NCBI GenBank assembly: GCA_000827265.1
Contig: KN834766.1
Location: forward strand, 553,061 to 617,060
Direction: 5' to 3'
Origin: Collybiopsis luxurians FD-317 M1
Taxonomy: Eukaryota; Basidiomycota; Agaricomycetes; Agaricales; Omphalotaceae
Length of the DNA: 64,000 nucleotides
Part shown: positions 35,119 through 47,203 of the stretch, piece after piece
Numbering within the stretch: the first letter of the stretch is position 1
Layout of the letters: each line of letters begins with the position of its first letter
The notes under the pieces: generated by a model
Database searches by the model: none
Seen by the model: only the letters and a program-made list of their open reading frames with translations
What the model was told of the DNA's origin: nothing
Translations under genes and position numbers: made by a program

Positions 35119-37982
35119 GGTAGTTGGCGGTTGGCGGTGGTGGTGGTGGTGGTTAAGAGTGAAGAAGTGGCGCAGAGAGATATAAAGACAATAAAAACAA
35201 TAAGAAATAACTGAAAAGGGACAAAGCGTAGCCAACCTAAAATGGTGGCATGAAAGAAGTGTAAATTTTAAGTACTAGCCAGTCCTTCGTAGCACGTGTA
35301 TATGGCCTGTCCGAAGCGCCCGGCCAATTCATTCCCCGGCAACTTCCTTCAACTTCTCAAGGATAGCCTCGACGTTCGCATAGGAAAAAGCAGCTCCCAA
35401 AAATACATTTTGGTTCCCTCGAACCCAAATGAACCTCCTTCCAAGTTCCCCCATCGGCTGCTCGCAGCTAGATCGCAATAGCACACCCTTGTTTTTTCAC
35501 CTGGCTACGGTGTGGGTCCACATTGCTATTGAACGTTACATGAACTGAATGGTTGATGAACATCTCCCTAACACCCTTTTGTTTCCATCATATCGTGCTG
35601 TTGTTCTTTGCAAGTCGAAAGAAAGGCTTCCAGCTACTAAACATAGAAGCTGTCGTCGGTGCATAGGTCAACTGGCCTCGACCAACACTGGCATTACTAA
35701 CTCTCCTCGGTCCCCTAACTATCCCAGCAAGAACCTCAGTCGGGGCTGTTCCGGCAGGCTTATGAATGTCAAAGTTGCTGCTGCTGCTGCTGTTGCTGTA
35801 CACATAGCTTTAATTGTCCGACTCGTTCCTGTCAAGCTATTTTCTGCTCTTTCATTTAGACAGGTCAGATGAGTAAGGGACAATTCATATCTGTCATACA
35901 TCCTCACGTAGCACATCTTCTGCATCTTCTTCGACGAGCCATGCGATGATCCAACGTCTGTGTATTATAGTACTAGTATTGATAGAACCTGATGCTTTTC
36001 GGCACTACGCAATGCCCATCGCTCATGCCAAGTGAGCGATATCCTCAACAAATCAATAACTAGAACACCTCGTCTCGCGAAAACAACGTGTCTTAATCGA
36101 AAGATTAAGTAGGCTTAGGCGGACGTCCGTGACTCGGAACGAAACTAACTAGCACTTGACCATATCGCGCTACTTACCCACCGGAAGCTGGTGTAAGTTC
36201 TCAACATTCTCATACTAGCAAGGCTCCGCGGCCGCATTATGACTATTGCTTTCACTTTATTTACTTCCCGGAGCCAGGCTATCGACCTATAAAAAAAGAA
36301 CGACACCATACGTACGGTGACTTAAGCTGTGATCCTTGTGTGATCCACTGATTACGCCTGAGCGTTCTCGCAGGCCCTGACCCCCCGGACGCGCAGCAGT
36401 GCTCGTTTCCAAACACGATTGGTTGAGCGGCTTCGAGCAGGTATCATGTATCAGTGATGAATGTCAATGGAAAAGTGCCCTCCATGCTGGTCCTTAATCC
36501 CAATCGGCGTGTATGTGGATATGAGATATGAGCACTTCCCAAGATAGACGTAATCGTTCAACATTGAACGAGGGAGTAGTGTGGCGTTTAGGTCCCTACA
36601 ACGTTGAATCGGGGGTGCTTGCAAGGTGCTTGTGCTCCAGCTCGGGCCTCGAAGAAACCTCATGTTATGACGTACGGAGGTTAAAGTTGAGTACGTGGTA
36701 AGTATCACCCTTCTCCTTGAAAATTTGATAACACGATGACACGATCCGTATCTCAATCAATCAACATCAGTCGATACACCGTCTAGCGCCACTACTCCTA
36801 GTTTTCTACGAGACTCTCCTGCTTTCCAGTTAAAAACAAAACATCGATATCCTCCGAGAGAAGAGAAGCTCAATCGCGGAACAAGTTGACGATTCTCGAT
36901 CCCCATTCGGTAGGGTCAAAGCTGGGCATCGCATGGCTTAAGCGCTGCTCGATCCGTATGGACATCATATCGATGTCGATTGATATTGTCATGCCAGCCG
37001 AACTGGATTCGCTGCGTGCGTTCCCATCGCCAAACCAGCCAAGACCAACTAGGCCCCTCGGAACCCGAGCCTTCGATTCAAAAAAGGGTTTTCAGTTTTT
37101 ATCCCTCGGGATTGAGAGATACTTTATGTACGGCTCCGCATAATGTAGGACCCCCGATCCCTTATAGGGGAACAGCTCCAGCTCCTGCCACGCGACTAAA
37201 GCAAGGGTTACTCAACCAGAGAAGGTCGACCCAAATCTCAGAGCCAAGTTAGCAGTATAGAGTAAACAGAGTTTAGTAAAGACGATAGGTAGTCAAGCCA
37301 GCTAAGTATAACTACCGGTACCCGTGTCCGCGTCCATGTCCGTATCCATTAGATCTAATCTCGTTCAGTATCCTGTTGACGACGATCCCTCGATGCCGGG
37401 CTCTTCATCCACGGAACAGATTTGGAAGACTCACGGAGGCTTTTTAGGCTTGAAGAGCCAATTTTTTCAATTACGATCATGGAGTGGGGATAGATATGGA
37501 TATGGATATAGCTGAAATGTACATCCATATTAGTTTAGCTAGCGGTAACTCGTATTCCGCACGAATAGAGCCATGATAAGAGAGGTATAACGTATCTAGG
37601 TAGGTATGTTTGCGATGCTACCAAAATGGCATGGCGACCGATGGGGTATGGTGTAGAAGGTAGACTCGGAGTAATAGAGAAGGACTGATCATAAGCTACA
37701 GCGGTGATTGGATATGGGGATACAGAGCTGAACGATAGACGATGGACGATGGAGCGAGAGTACATAGTGGTAAGACGTTGCAAATGATACAATAAATAAG
37801 GAGACCGGTGAACGCCGGGGTAAAGCGCAGCAGAAAAAGCAGGAAGAAAAGAATGCCGAAAGTGGTCGTTTACGAACAGAAAATGGACCAGAAACAGAAT
37901 CTAGCTCCGCACGTAGCGATCCTGTATTCAGAATCAAAGAAATATTAGATATTCTGAAAACGACGAGGAACCTCCGGGTCAC
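35119..37982. other. Long gene-poor stretch
   Basis: 2.9 kb with only short frames. A (GCT)n tract near 35779 gives a serine or alanine run in several frames. Nothing here has splice-consistent coding potential that I can support. Confidence 0.4.
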
Positions 37983-38718
37983 TCACCCTTCACACCCCAT
38001 ACACCCATCTCTAAATTTAACCTGTCTAGCGACGAGACCACTTCCCTTTTCAGGATTCTTAGCAAAGGGATCAAGGTATCCGCTCATACGCCGCGGACGA
38101 GGTTGACTTGGAGGTTTTTCAGACATAGGTAGAGTACGAGCATATGAGCGAGGTTGAGAATGGGAATGGGAGTTGAGATGGAGATTGGGATGGGAATAGG
38201 CATGGGTGATCTCGGGGTATGGGTATGGAGTAGGCGATCGAGCCAGAGGAGGCGGAGAGAGAATAAAGGTCGAGTCGCGCTTGTAGTGTTTTTGTCGAGG
38301 AGATGATGGAAGTAGGGTTCTGCTGGAATTGCGGCTCAAGAGTTCGTCGGTAAATGTTTTCCTTGATGGAGATTGTAATGTTGGAGCTGGGTGGGATGAT
38401 GGATAGAGGGTGGGATGATGGATAGAGGGAAGGATGTACCAGATATACGGTATGATTAGTGTGCGTTATGACTACGATCAACAAGAAGCTTACGTGGTGT
38501 GGGGAAATCGGACAGGTGGAAGGTCTCGTCGGAGTTGTGCTTTTCGTGCGTTCTTGGGGAGACATTAGCGCTTGAATCTGTTAAAGTGTACATAGAATGA
38601 GTAAACGTACGAAGGACGTAAAGCTCGACATACCGAAACGAACCCCCGGAGGGCACGGGAGACCAGACTTCTCGCTCACGCCTTGCATCCGACCAGTGTT
38701 AGCGCTAGGCATAGCCAT
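37983..38718 (-). CDS. Ser/Pro/His-rich protein of unknown function
   Basis: Exons 38718..38634, 38577..38494 and 38386..37983 encode 190 residues, all in phase with GTATGT/GTAAGC donors. The protein is disordered in character: Ser/Thr-rich N-terminus, SPRQKHYKRDSTFIL, a tyrosine/proline run (PTPYPYPEITHAYSHP), a His/Ser run, and a C-terminal patch that looks conserved (RPRRMSGYLDPFAKNPEKGS, then VKFRDGCMGCEG with a C-x2-C). No known family is recognised. Its neighbour on the left (34282-35118) is similar in style but not in sequence. Confidence 0.7.
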
Positions 38719-40051
38719 TCTCGACAGTTGTCAGCTTCGGGGAATAGCTTCATCATGGTCTTAAATGGCGAGGTTGGATTTGGAATTTCGATCCAAAGCA
38801 GAGTCTAAAAGTTCGTAAATTGTTTCGAGGTGTGAATCGGTAGCGGTATTGGATTCACCGTGGAACCAGATCAACCAGTGGTTGCTCCCGCGCTTTACGA
38901 CGCGCAGTACGCAGTTATCGGCTTTGAAATGATCTCAGTACTGCAAAAGTAGATATTTGACTTGAATGAAAAAGACCGAGGCTCCAGTCTCTCGAAGATT
39001 CTAATATCAGGAGGCAACCAAACCTGCATAAGTCGCGTCGCGTAATTTAGGTCACGTGATAATAGCGCAAACTAGGCGCACGAACTTCCGTGTCTAGACC
39101 TTGCATTCATTTTGTATTTTGCCCTTGACTACCGGCTCGCTATCAACTCACTGCGTATTTAGATGGACACTCATTCTTTATCCCCTCAAACGCCCTTGGA
39201 TTCAAAAGACCTTCAGGCCGGATAGTCAAGTATTGACATAGCGTCAAAACCTTCTAAGAAGAGTCTGGGGGTAGACGATTGGCTTCTAGTACTAACCATA
39301 AATGGTCCTTTTCAGAATTGCAGCCCGTCAGCGCTGACAGCTTCTTTCTCCTTAACAACTTCCTTGACGTGAACTGCCGACGCCATCATTCCATCAAAGA
39401 AAAGGTGAAGGCCGAAAGCTCAACGGTCTGTCCTTCTTACATACACCAATATTACTGGCACTTAAATGAGGGAGCGCTATCGTTAAGCCGCAACCCCGAT
39501 ATCGCAGGGGTCTTTTTCTAGTCTCGAACAACCGCCATAGGTATGTATTTCGCACGTTCAGCGCTCGGCGGTGAGGAAATAGCGTGTTTCGTTTCGACGC
39601 ATTGATAATACCCCTTTCAAGATCCCGCAAAGTGGAAGTTTATGACAGGAAAGTGTTTAGAGCTAGAGTACTGCTAGGGTGTACCTTGATACCACACCGG
39701 CACTCGAACTGGACTCGGTCCGACCTTTTATAGGATTTCCAAGTATCTTCCATGCGTCTCGCTGCCGGCGCTGTTTCGAATCGAAGCTTCTGTTGAAGAT
39801 CACTGTCCGCTATTGCGGAGGAGCAAGCGTCCGCTAAAATCTACTTAATTTCGTGCGCATCTCTGACAGCGTGTCAGTATAAATATATTTGTACATCATT
39901 TAATATCGTCAGGTAACCTCAGGGAGATATATAAAATCTTGACAAGGAGATATGAATGACGCCTGGCCATAGCTGCAGTCCTTCCCGATACTTGTTTAAA
40001 CACCTTCATAAACGGCGTTGTTTCCTTTTAGACCGCCCTTCCGTATACCCC
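38719..40051. other. Intergenic stretch
   Basis: Upstream of the first DUF6533 gene. Short frames only; no supported feature. Confidence 0.4.
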
Positions 40052-41673
40052 ATGTCCCTTGCAGACGTGCAAACTCAAGTGTGCGGATTGCTCAGCTTTT
40101 CAAGAAAGGCTCGTTAACCCATGTTGTAATCTGTTTGTAGGAATTGGGAGCACTATGTGGAGCTCATAGCATTCGGTACGTCCAGCTACGATCTTGAGGA
40201 CATCAAACTTCCCTGCTTATGGCGATCGATCTTCAGTTATTTTAGTTTACGATTGGATCATTACGTTCGGACAAGAAGTTTCACGTTTCTGGAAGCGCGA
40301 CTTGAAGAGACTACCTGCGATACTTTTCTTCATTAATCGATATTTGACTCTCTTGGGGTATATAGCTATTATCGCACTGAATTTCTGGAACGGACCAGTC
40401 TTTCGCGGAAATGTGAGCTGTTCGCCCGTAGAATGATTTCTGGTCGACAAATATTCATTGATTTGGGCAGCAACAGCTAGGGTCAGTGACATCTTCTTGC
40501 TACCAGGTTTCAGATGTCACCTATTGCTCATCTATTCATAAGACGTCGGAATCTGAACCTCTACGGGCAGGTACTGATATTTGTAGTCCAGCTCAATATC
40601 AACGGTGCGTTGCCGAGTTTAGTTTTCGCTTCTCAGTTCACTAATTTCCCTCCTTCTCTTCTTCAGTGCTTTTCATACTCAGAGTAACCGCGCTGTATGG
40701 AGGAAGTAGACGGATAAAATTATTCCTGGGTGTAGTGGTGGTGGGTATGATCAGCAATATCATTGTGAGTCCTTCTCTAGATTGTATCGCATTTCCTTAT
40801 CAACAACGAGTGTACGATTACGCAGGTACAGCTTTACTTGATAGACAGTCAACCGTTTGCTGCTGTTGACTCACCCACGGTGTCACAGCAAGTGGGCAAT
40901 GTACGGATCTTTACTCCGTATCAGTAGGTTCAATGGCGTTTTCACTGGGCACCGCTTATTAAAAGCATTTGTTTAGAGGACGTCGTGCGTTCGATTCATC
41001 CTCTTTATGAGGTATATGCAACACTCATTCCTCGTAGATTTCGCTTACCTCTGGATTGGGATGTTCATGTTCGACTTTTGTATCTTCTCTTTAACCCTTT
41101 GGAAGACTTTGCGCACGTTAAGAGACGGTCAAGTATCTGGGGGAATAGTAACAATCGTTATGCGAGACGGTGAGGTTCGACGATAAACTTTCTCAAGGGT
41201 CACCGTTCATTGGGCGAGATATAGGTCTGATGTATTTCGCAATCATCACACTGTCAACTTTAGCAAATATCTTGGTTTTTGCAGTAAGTAGTGCCCTCCC
41301 CTCCCTTCCGGTGAACGCATACTCACTGTCTTCCGTAAGTACAGTTTGCACCAGTAAGATCTGCTGGACAATCTCGACTTCTCGGATGCCTCATGTATGA
41401 TTTTGCCCGCAGGATCTCGTTAAGGGACTGTTACCAACTTTTTCCAACATGTAAGTCCAGATTACTTTGGAAACCATTGCGTCTCACCTTTTTTGGTGTA
41501 GGCTATCCAGCGTTCTGATGTCTCGTTTAATGCTCAACCTACGGGGAGATTATATTGATCCAACAATATACCTAACACAGCTTTCTGGAATTGCATTTGC
41601 ACAAGTTAACACGCAAGCAATTGAACTTCAAGTCCAGCAGCATTCTTTCTCGTCAATGAGTACTAGTGGGTAG
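40052..41673 (+). CDS. DUF6533-type multi-pass membrane protein, copy A
   Basis: Clear exons are 40052..40080, 40141..40175, 40237..40412, 40667..40764 and 40826..40923, followed by exons around 41030-41170, 41227-41284, 41412-41450 and the last to 41673. Diagnostic segments: VNWEHYVELIAF, VILVYDWIITFGQEVSRFWK (DUF6533 core), INRYLTLLGYIAIIALNFW, VLFILRVTALYGGSRRIKLF, FAYLWIGMFMFDFCIFSLTL, GLMYFAIITLSTLANILVFA, then a cytoplasmic tail containing LSGIAFAQ. This gives about six to seven membrane helices, as in the large basidiomycete family that resembles seven-helix receptors. Function is unknown. Two junctions (after 40412 and after 40923) could not be resolved by eye; the gene may have extra small exons there. 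Confidence 0.78.
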
Positions 41674-42741
41674 ATCAACGAACGCATGGATTTAAATTAT
41701 GAATACATATGTATTATAGTGCAACACGATTGGATAGACTCTTGAGTCTCTTCGAGTTGGCTGCTGAGGCAGGTGGACATTCAGGTTGCAAGTTCCAAGC
41801 ACTTCGAGTGAAGGCGATATGATATATCACAAACTCAGAACTTGAATGTCCATTGTCCGCCCCAAACTACCCCGGGTGTTAATCCAACTGCGTTGATCGC
41901 CCCAGTCTCCTATAATAAGCTACATCCAGAAAGGTATGTTTATACTCGACGGATCCGAGCCGTTTTAGCCTCGCCATCAGTAATCAGCTTGTACGTATTC
42001 ATTTTCTTGCCAATCTGCAGTTGTTTGACGCGGACGGCTGTTAGGTGAGTAGTATCTATATGGTACTTTTTCACAGATCGCCCGTTTAACCGGACACAGC
42101 TGTAGCCTGTTTGTTGAGCAGTATCTACATATATGCTGGTTTTTCACAGATTCTCCTCACCCTTTCAACGGGACACATCATCGCGGGGACGTTTCTAGAT
42201 TCAGACCTCTCGGGGAGACCCCGGAGATTAAACATTCTCCGACAGGGTGATCAAGGGTGATTTTGACCACCGAATAGCTTCACTGCTGACAACATCTACG
42301 TATCTACTGTACATCCTTCCCTGGTGGCTTTGACCTTGCGATGCTGATCTCGCTCGGACATCCGATCCGAATCCGACTTCTGAACGTCGAGCCCGGGTGC
42401 TCACAGCTCACCATCCCAACTCTATCGAAAATTGATGACTGACAGCGAAAATCATCCATCAAACGAACTGTCGGAAGGAGTAATCACGTATCTATGCTTA
42501 CGATGCTTCCATATAATGCATCCGAGAGGTGCTTCGAAACTACACAAGTATCAAGAAAGAGTCGCTTATAGAGGAATACTGCTTGTATTACACCCGCACA
42601 TAATTTTATAAGACCTTTACGGTCATAAATCTCATATACCGCGGTCCGCGGTGACTTCAGTCCTGGTTAAATACCCGCATTGACGGTGGGGGTTGACTTG
42701 GCGCCGTTCATTATTCATTCCACGTTCTTTACCCTTTTCAT
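41674..42741. other. Spacer between the DUF6533 paralogues
   Basis: No supported gene. The DNA just before copy B resembles that before copy A only close to the start codon. Confidence 0.4.
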
Positions 42742-44365
42742 ATGTCCCAGTGGAACGCTGAAGACGTTCAAACTCAAGTGTGCGGGTAGCTTGACTCTCA
42801 GTGGAAGTTGGATGACCCATCTTGTAATGTGTTTATAGGAACTTGGGACGCTACATAGAAGTCACTCAATTCGGTGCGTATGTCCTCTGGCATTTGTCGC
42901 CGTCACTATACACACCATCTCATGCTGCTCAAATTTTTAGTTATTCTAATCTATGACTGGCTCCTCACATTTGAACAAGAAGTCGAACGGTACTGGAAAC
43001 GCGACCTGAAGAGACTTCCTGCGATACTTTACTTTGTTAATCGGTATCTGACTCTCTGCGGGAATATTCCAATTTTCGTCCTATACTTTTGGACTCCGGT
43101 CACTCGTAATGTGAGCTACTTGCTCTTGTTATGCATTCTACTTGAGGATCATTCGTCGACATACGCAGCCGGAATTGGGGTAAGCAATAGCCCACCGTGC
43201 TTCAAGTATTGAAGTTGTTCATCTTTTCCTTTGTTCGGCAGACACCAAGATCTAGATCTCTTCGCACAGGTACTCATTTTCGTAGTCCAGCTCAACATCA
43301 GTGGTATGCGTCCTTAAATTTTTTCTCTCATCCCGCCGTTTCAAACTTGATCCCATCCCCCTGCAGCGTTATTCATACTTAGAGTCACCGCTTTGTATGA
43401 AGGAAGCAAACGAATAAGGTTTTTCCTGTGTGCTGTTGTTTTGGGGATGGTCTGTAATTGCCTGGCAAGTCTTTGCGGTGATTTTTATTTCTCTCCGACC
43501 ATAACATGTTTACAGGTACAGGTATATATGACAGATACCGCCGCTTCCTCAGAAATAGAGCCACATTCGGTATTGGAGCAGATAGGAAATGTACGGGTCT
43601 TTACTACTTATCAGTAAGTCATAACAGCATCCGAAGCTCGATTTCCGCTGATTGGATGCATTCTCTAGAGGACGTCGTACGTTGTATTTTTCCTTCGAAG
43701 AATAAAATCATTCATCCCTTGAAGATTTGACGTACCTCTGGCTTGGGATATTTGTGTTTGACCTCTGTGTCTTCTCATTGACTCTTTGGAAGACATGTCG
43801 GTTGCTTGGAGCAGGTCATATTGCTGGAGGTCTTCTCAATACTGTGATGAGAGATGGTATGAATGATAGTTTCTTAGGATGCCAGTGCTGATACATTTCA
43901 CCTGCAGGTCTCTTATACTTTGGAATCATTGCCCTTTCAACATTCGCTAACATCCTGGTGTTCGCAGTGAGTCGTATTCTCTCTTGAGACCTTTCTTCAT
44001 TCTGACTATCCGTCCGTCCTGTGCAGCTTGGATCTGTAAGTTCTTTCGAAGAAACCCTTGTCTTCCGCTGACTCTCTCCTCTATTCCAGGGACTAATTAA
44101 AGGACTCTTCCCAACATTTTTCAATGTGTAAGCTATTCTATTCTGGAAAATACGCCGTGTCGTTGATCACTTTGACCACAGCATCTCCAGTGTGTTGATG
44201 GGGCGTCTGATGCTCAATTTGCGAGAAGTTGACCTTGATAATTCAACATCACCAACGGAACTGTCTGGAATTGTATTTGCTCCGACAGAGATACATCCCG
44301 CTGAATCAGTTGGACGCGCTGATATCGAGCTACGGACGCGTAGAAGTGGTAGTGCTGACCCATAA
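42742..44365 (+). CDS. DUF6533-type multi-pass membrane protein, copy B
   Basis: Tandem paralogue of copy A with the same exon plan. It begins MSQWNAEDVQTQ and its first intron again follows the DVQTQ codons. Core segments are VNLGRYIEVTQF, VILIYDWLLTFEQEVERYWK, VNRYLTLCGNIPIFVLYFW, ALFILRVTALYEGSKRIRFF, LTYLWLGIFVFDLCVFSLTL, GLLYFGIIALSTFANILVFA, GLIKGLFPTFFNV and ISSVLMGRLMLNLREVD. The tail contains LSGIVFAP and ends at 44365. The intron after ...GMVCNCL has a GC donor (CTG|GCAAGT), where copy A has GTGAGT. Some middle junctions remain unresolved. Copies A and B have diverged considerably, so the duplication is not recent. Confidence 0.76.
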
Positions 44366-44906
44366 AACTAGAATTACGTTCATATCACAAATACTCTCTT
44401 TCCCTGCAACTTTTGTACCGGTATTTTGGCATAGACATAAAGGGCTTTCTTGTTCGTGACAATTGTATCTTTACTCACAGCGACTGCCAACTAAAAGTAC
44501 TATAGAGAGACTCGATACTGCTATCAAACTACGACGCGTCGTTGTTTTTGGAGTGCTAGTAAAAAGTTCTTGTACAGTTCATTCAGTGATCATCCGTCCT
44601 GGCTAATTTTCGATGCAGTTGGAAGTAAGTAGTATAAACATGTACACCGTCTACCACTACATAGTAACACACTTAGGTACTTAAATTTGGGCCAGATGTG
44701 AAAGGACCAAACTCGCAAAAGAAACTTGATCTCGTCTCGCTGACTGTACTTATTACCTCTCGGAAAGTGACAGTAATGAAGTGTTTCGCCACTCTTGCCT
44801 CGCATAGGAATACCTTAAATCTTACTGTGTGAACTTGAAATAAGGTACAGAAGCCAGACGTTCTGTCATCCGAAGCATAGCTGTGGGCCCGCCACACAAG
44901 TAAGCC
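44366..44906. other. Intergenic stretch
   Basis: Lies between DUF6533 copy B and the first duplicated unit. No supported feature. Confidence 0.4.
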
Positions 44907-45545
44907 TATATGTCATAATCTAGTCGTACATTAATCATAAGTTACACAGGCGTATGCTGGGTCAAGTGTTGAGATAAATCAACCTATCGTTGACATTCAA
45001 TGTCAAAGCGGAAATAAAGAAGCCCTTATTCGTGATAGTCAAGCAACCTCTTGTCACCTTTTGTCACCTAAACCCAGTGTAACCGTTATACCAAGGAGCA
45101 AATGGTGGCATCCAGTGGCTTGGTATCCACTGCGAAAAAGGATACAACAACGGCGGGAGGTAATGGTGATACACGATATTTACAAACCGAGTTATCGACC
45201 ATCTACGACGTCTCCGGTGGCCAGTACAGGGTTTACGAGTGGAAGCTGTAGTAGGCTCAGGAGCAGCAGCTGTCGATGCATTATTTGGAATTGAGTCTCG
45301 GTCGGGGAATGCACAGTTGTTGTACATGCTATGGGTGCAATTGTTGTGCGTCGTATGTGTATGGAAATCTTTTTCAGCGGTGTTGAATATACCTCCATAA
45401 ATGTTATCTTCGTGATTGGTCGGTGATAAACTGAAAGGATTTCTGCGAAACCTGATAAGACCACCTCAAATTTCTTAGTTGCAATGCAGGAACTCACTCA
45501 TTCTGGATGCTCTCCCTGGGTTCCTGAGGGATGGATGACTGTTCT
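44907..45545. repeat. Duplicated 0.6-kb unit, copy 1
   Basis: Similar throughout to 58210-58852: shared landmarks include GTTGACATTCAATGTCAAAG, TTACAAACCGAGTTAT, GGATTTCTGCGAAACCTGAT versus GGATTCCTGTCAAACTGAT, and CAGGAACTCA near the right end. A minus-strand frame (45064-45327, ITRFVNIVYHHYLPPLLYPF) is recognisable in both copies, but copy 2 has a stop in it. Confidence 0.75.
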
Positions 45546-45922
45546 CTTACCCCTAATCCTGCAGAATTCGAGTCTTCAGAATGCGGATTTGCTGATTGCT
45601 CTAGATCAGAATTCTCGCTACATAGTTTGGGAGACAGTGGACAATTCAAACAACAGTCAGATAAATGTCTGTCTAGACGTGCGAAGGAAGTCACCTGTAG
45701 GCAGAATGGGATATGGGAGTCTCCAAAATCAAGTCATTTTCGAATGGATTGCCCTCATTATTCTGGTATTTCGGAGATTCAAGCTCGGAATCCTCTACCT
45801 TGCTCTCGTGTTCATTACTACTGGAAACCATGCAGTTCAATGGGGTCATCGCAGAAATGAAAACATAGCTTACCTCGAGCTTGACTGAGCTGTGCTCATT
45901 TAGCCATAATCACGGTCGTTGT

Positions 45923-46745
45923 TTAACTTCCAAGACCCAGGCGTAGCAGAATCCAGGTTAGGCCTTCCAAGTCAGGCCTTCGCAAAGCAGTAAGAACGGT
46001 AGGCTCTTTGAGAATCCCGTGGTGTATGCTTCTTCTGCGCCTCCTGCTTTTATTGCGCTTTGCTTTCGAGGCAGTGGAAGACGCTTCGTCTGATGCGTCT
46101 GCTTCTGTTTCGGATTGAGAATCAACTTGACAACAGCTATCCCCCTGGAGTTGGAAACGCCCTTGGCCAGCGTCATCCAAACCACCACCATCAGCGTTGC
46201 TGGATAGGATCTGCTTGCATTCGTGCTGGGGTTTCTCATGGAATAGATCAAAGATATCTCAACCAAATTCGGCGGAAGGATGGAAGGGTACACGCTTTGG
46301 GCCAGCAGGATGGTATCTGGAACTGGATGAGAGTTTTTCCTTTTGGGCAAAAGCGGCGACCGTAGTTCGTAGTTGTCTGGCAACGAATTTCTTCGGGACC
46401 GTATCAACACCGTTTTTTCCTCCACTTTACCGTCCTCCAGCAGGCGGCGCAACTTTACCCCGATAGTTCTCATTTTAGATTGTTCGCCACCCAAGTATGC
46501 TGCAATGTAATTAATGGGGGATTCATGAAAAGCAATCTCATGTACCTACAGTCTACTGATTGTTTGCGACGATCGACGTGGGGTGAGGCGTAGGTCGACA
46601 ACGGTGGAGCTTCCATCCCCAACAGTTGTGTCGCGTGTAGTAGTCTTAGTTGGAAGAAGAGCGCGTTCGATGAAATATTGTTGTACTCTGATACCCACGA
46701 GGTTGCCACGAGGTACGGTGCTCGAAATTGGCAATCTAAGGGGCA
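45923..46745 (-). pseudogene. Broken gene of unknown family
   Basis: Coding-like minus-strand segments succeed one another: VPRGNLVGIRVQQYFIERAL (46546-46746), then after a possible GTAGGT..GCAG intron GEQSKMRTIGVKLRRLLEDG and KNSHPVPDTILLAQSVYPSI (to about 46250), then in another frame FDLFHEKPQHECKQILSS and an acidic/basic tail ending at 45923. The frame change near 46250 has no splice signals that I can see, so this looks like a one-base frameshift. No family is recognised. It lies inside the duplicated block, where the second copy has no counterpart. Confidence 0.45.
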
Positions 46746-47203
46746 ACGGTCCGGGCCGTTCTGGTCCTTATCTGATGATTGAACGAGTCCCCAGCTGCAG
46801 TAGACAAGTATAAAAACCACTAAAATAAAAACCACTAAATCTACTCCAAGCTCTGTGCCGGCTTCTTCAATCCTGCCCAACTGTCCTGCCGAAGGACCAG
46901 GTAATAGTCGACCTCTAATCATTGGTATTCCCAGGTATTCCACGATGAAGGATCATGGGGAACACTGAACAGGCAAAGGGAGCACTGAACAGGAAAGGAA
47001 CAGGACAGTCAGAAAAACTAGACCTTCCGGATAAGCTTGTGCTACATAAATGTTATATACAATTCTAAACATCAGCTACAAGCATCTGTAACCCTATCAA
47101 TCGAGCATCAAAGGCATTGCAATGATCTCTATGAGAACTGAGATAAAGCTTCACTCCAACCGCACCAACGCTGACAGGAACATCCGATGACCTTCAAAGT
47201 CAG

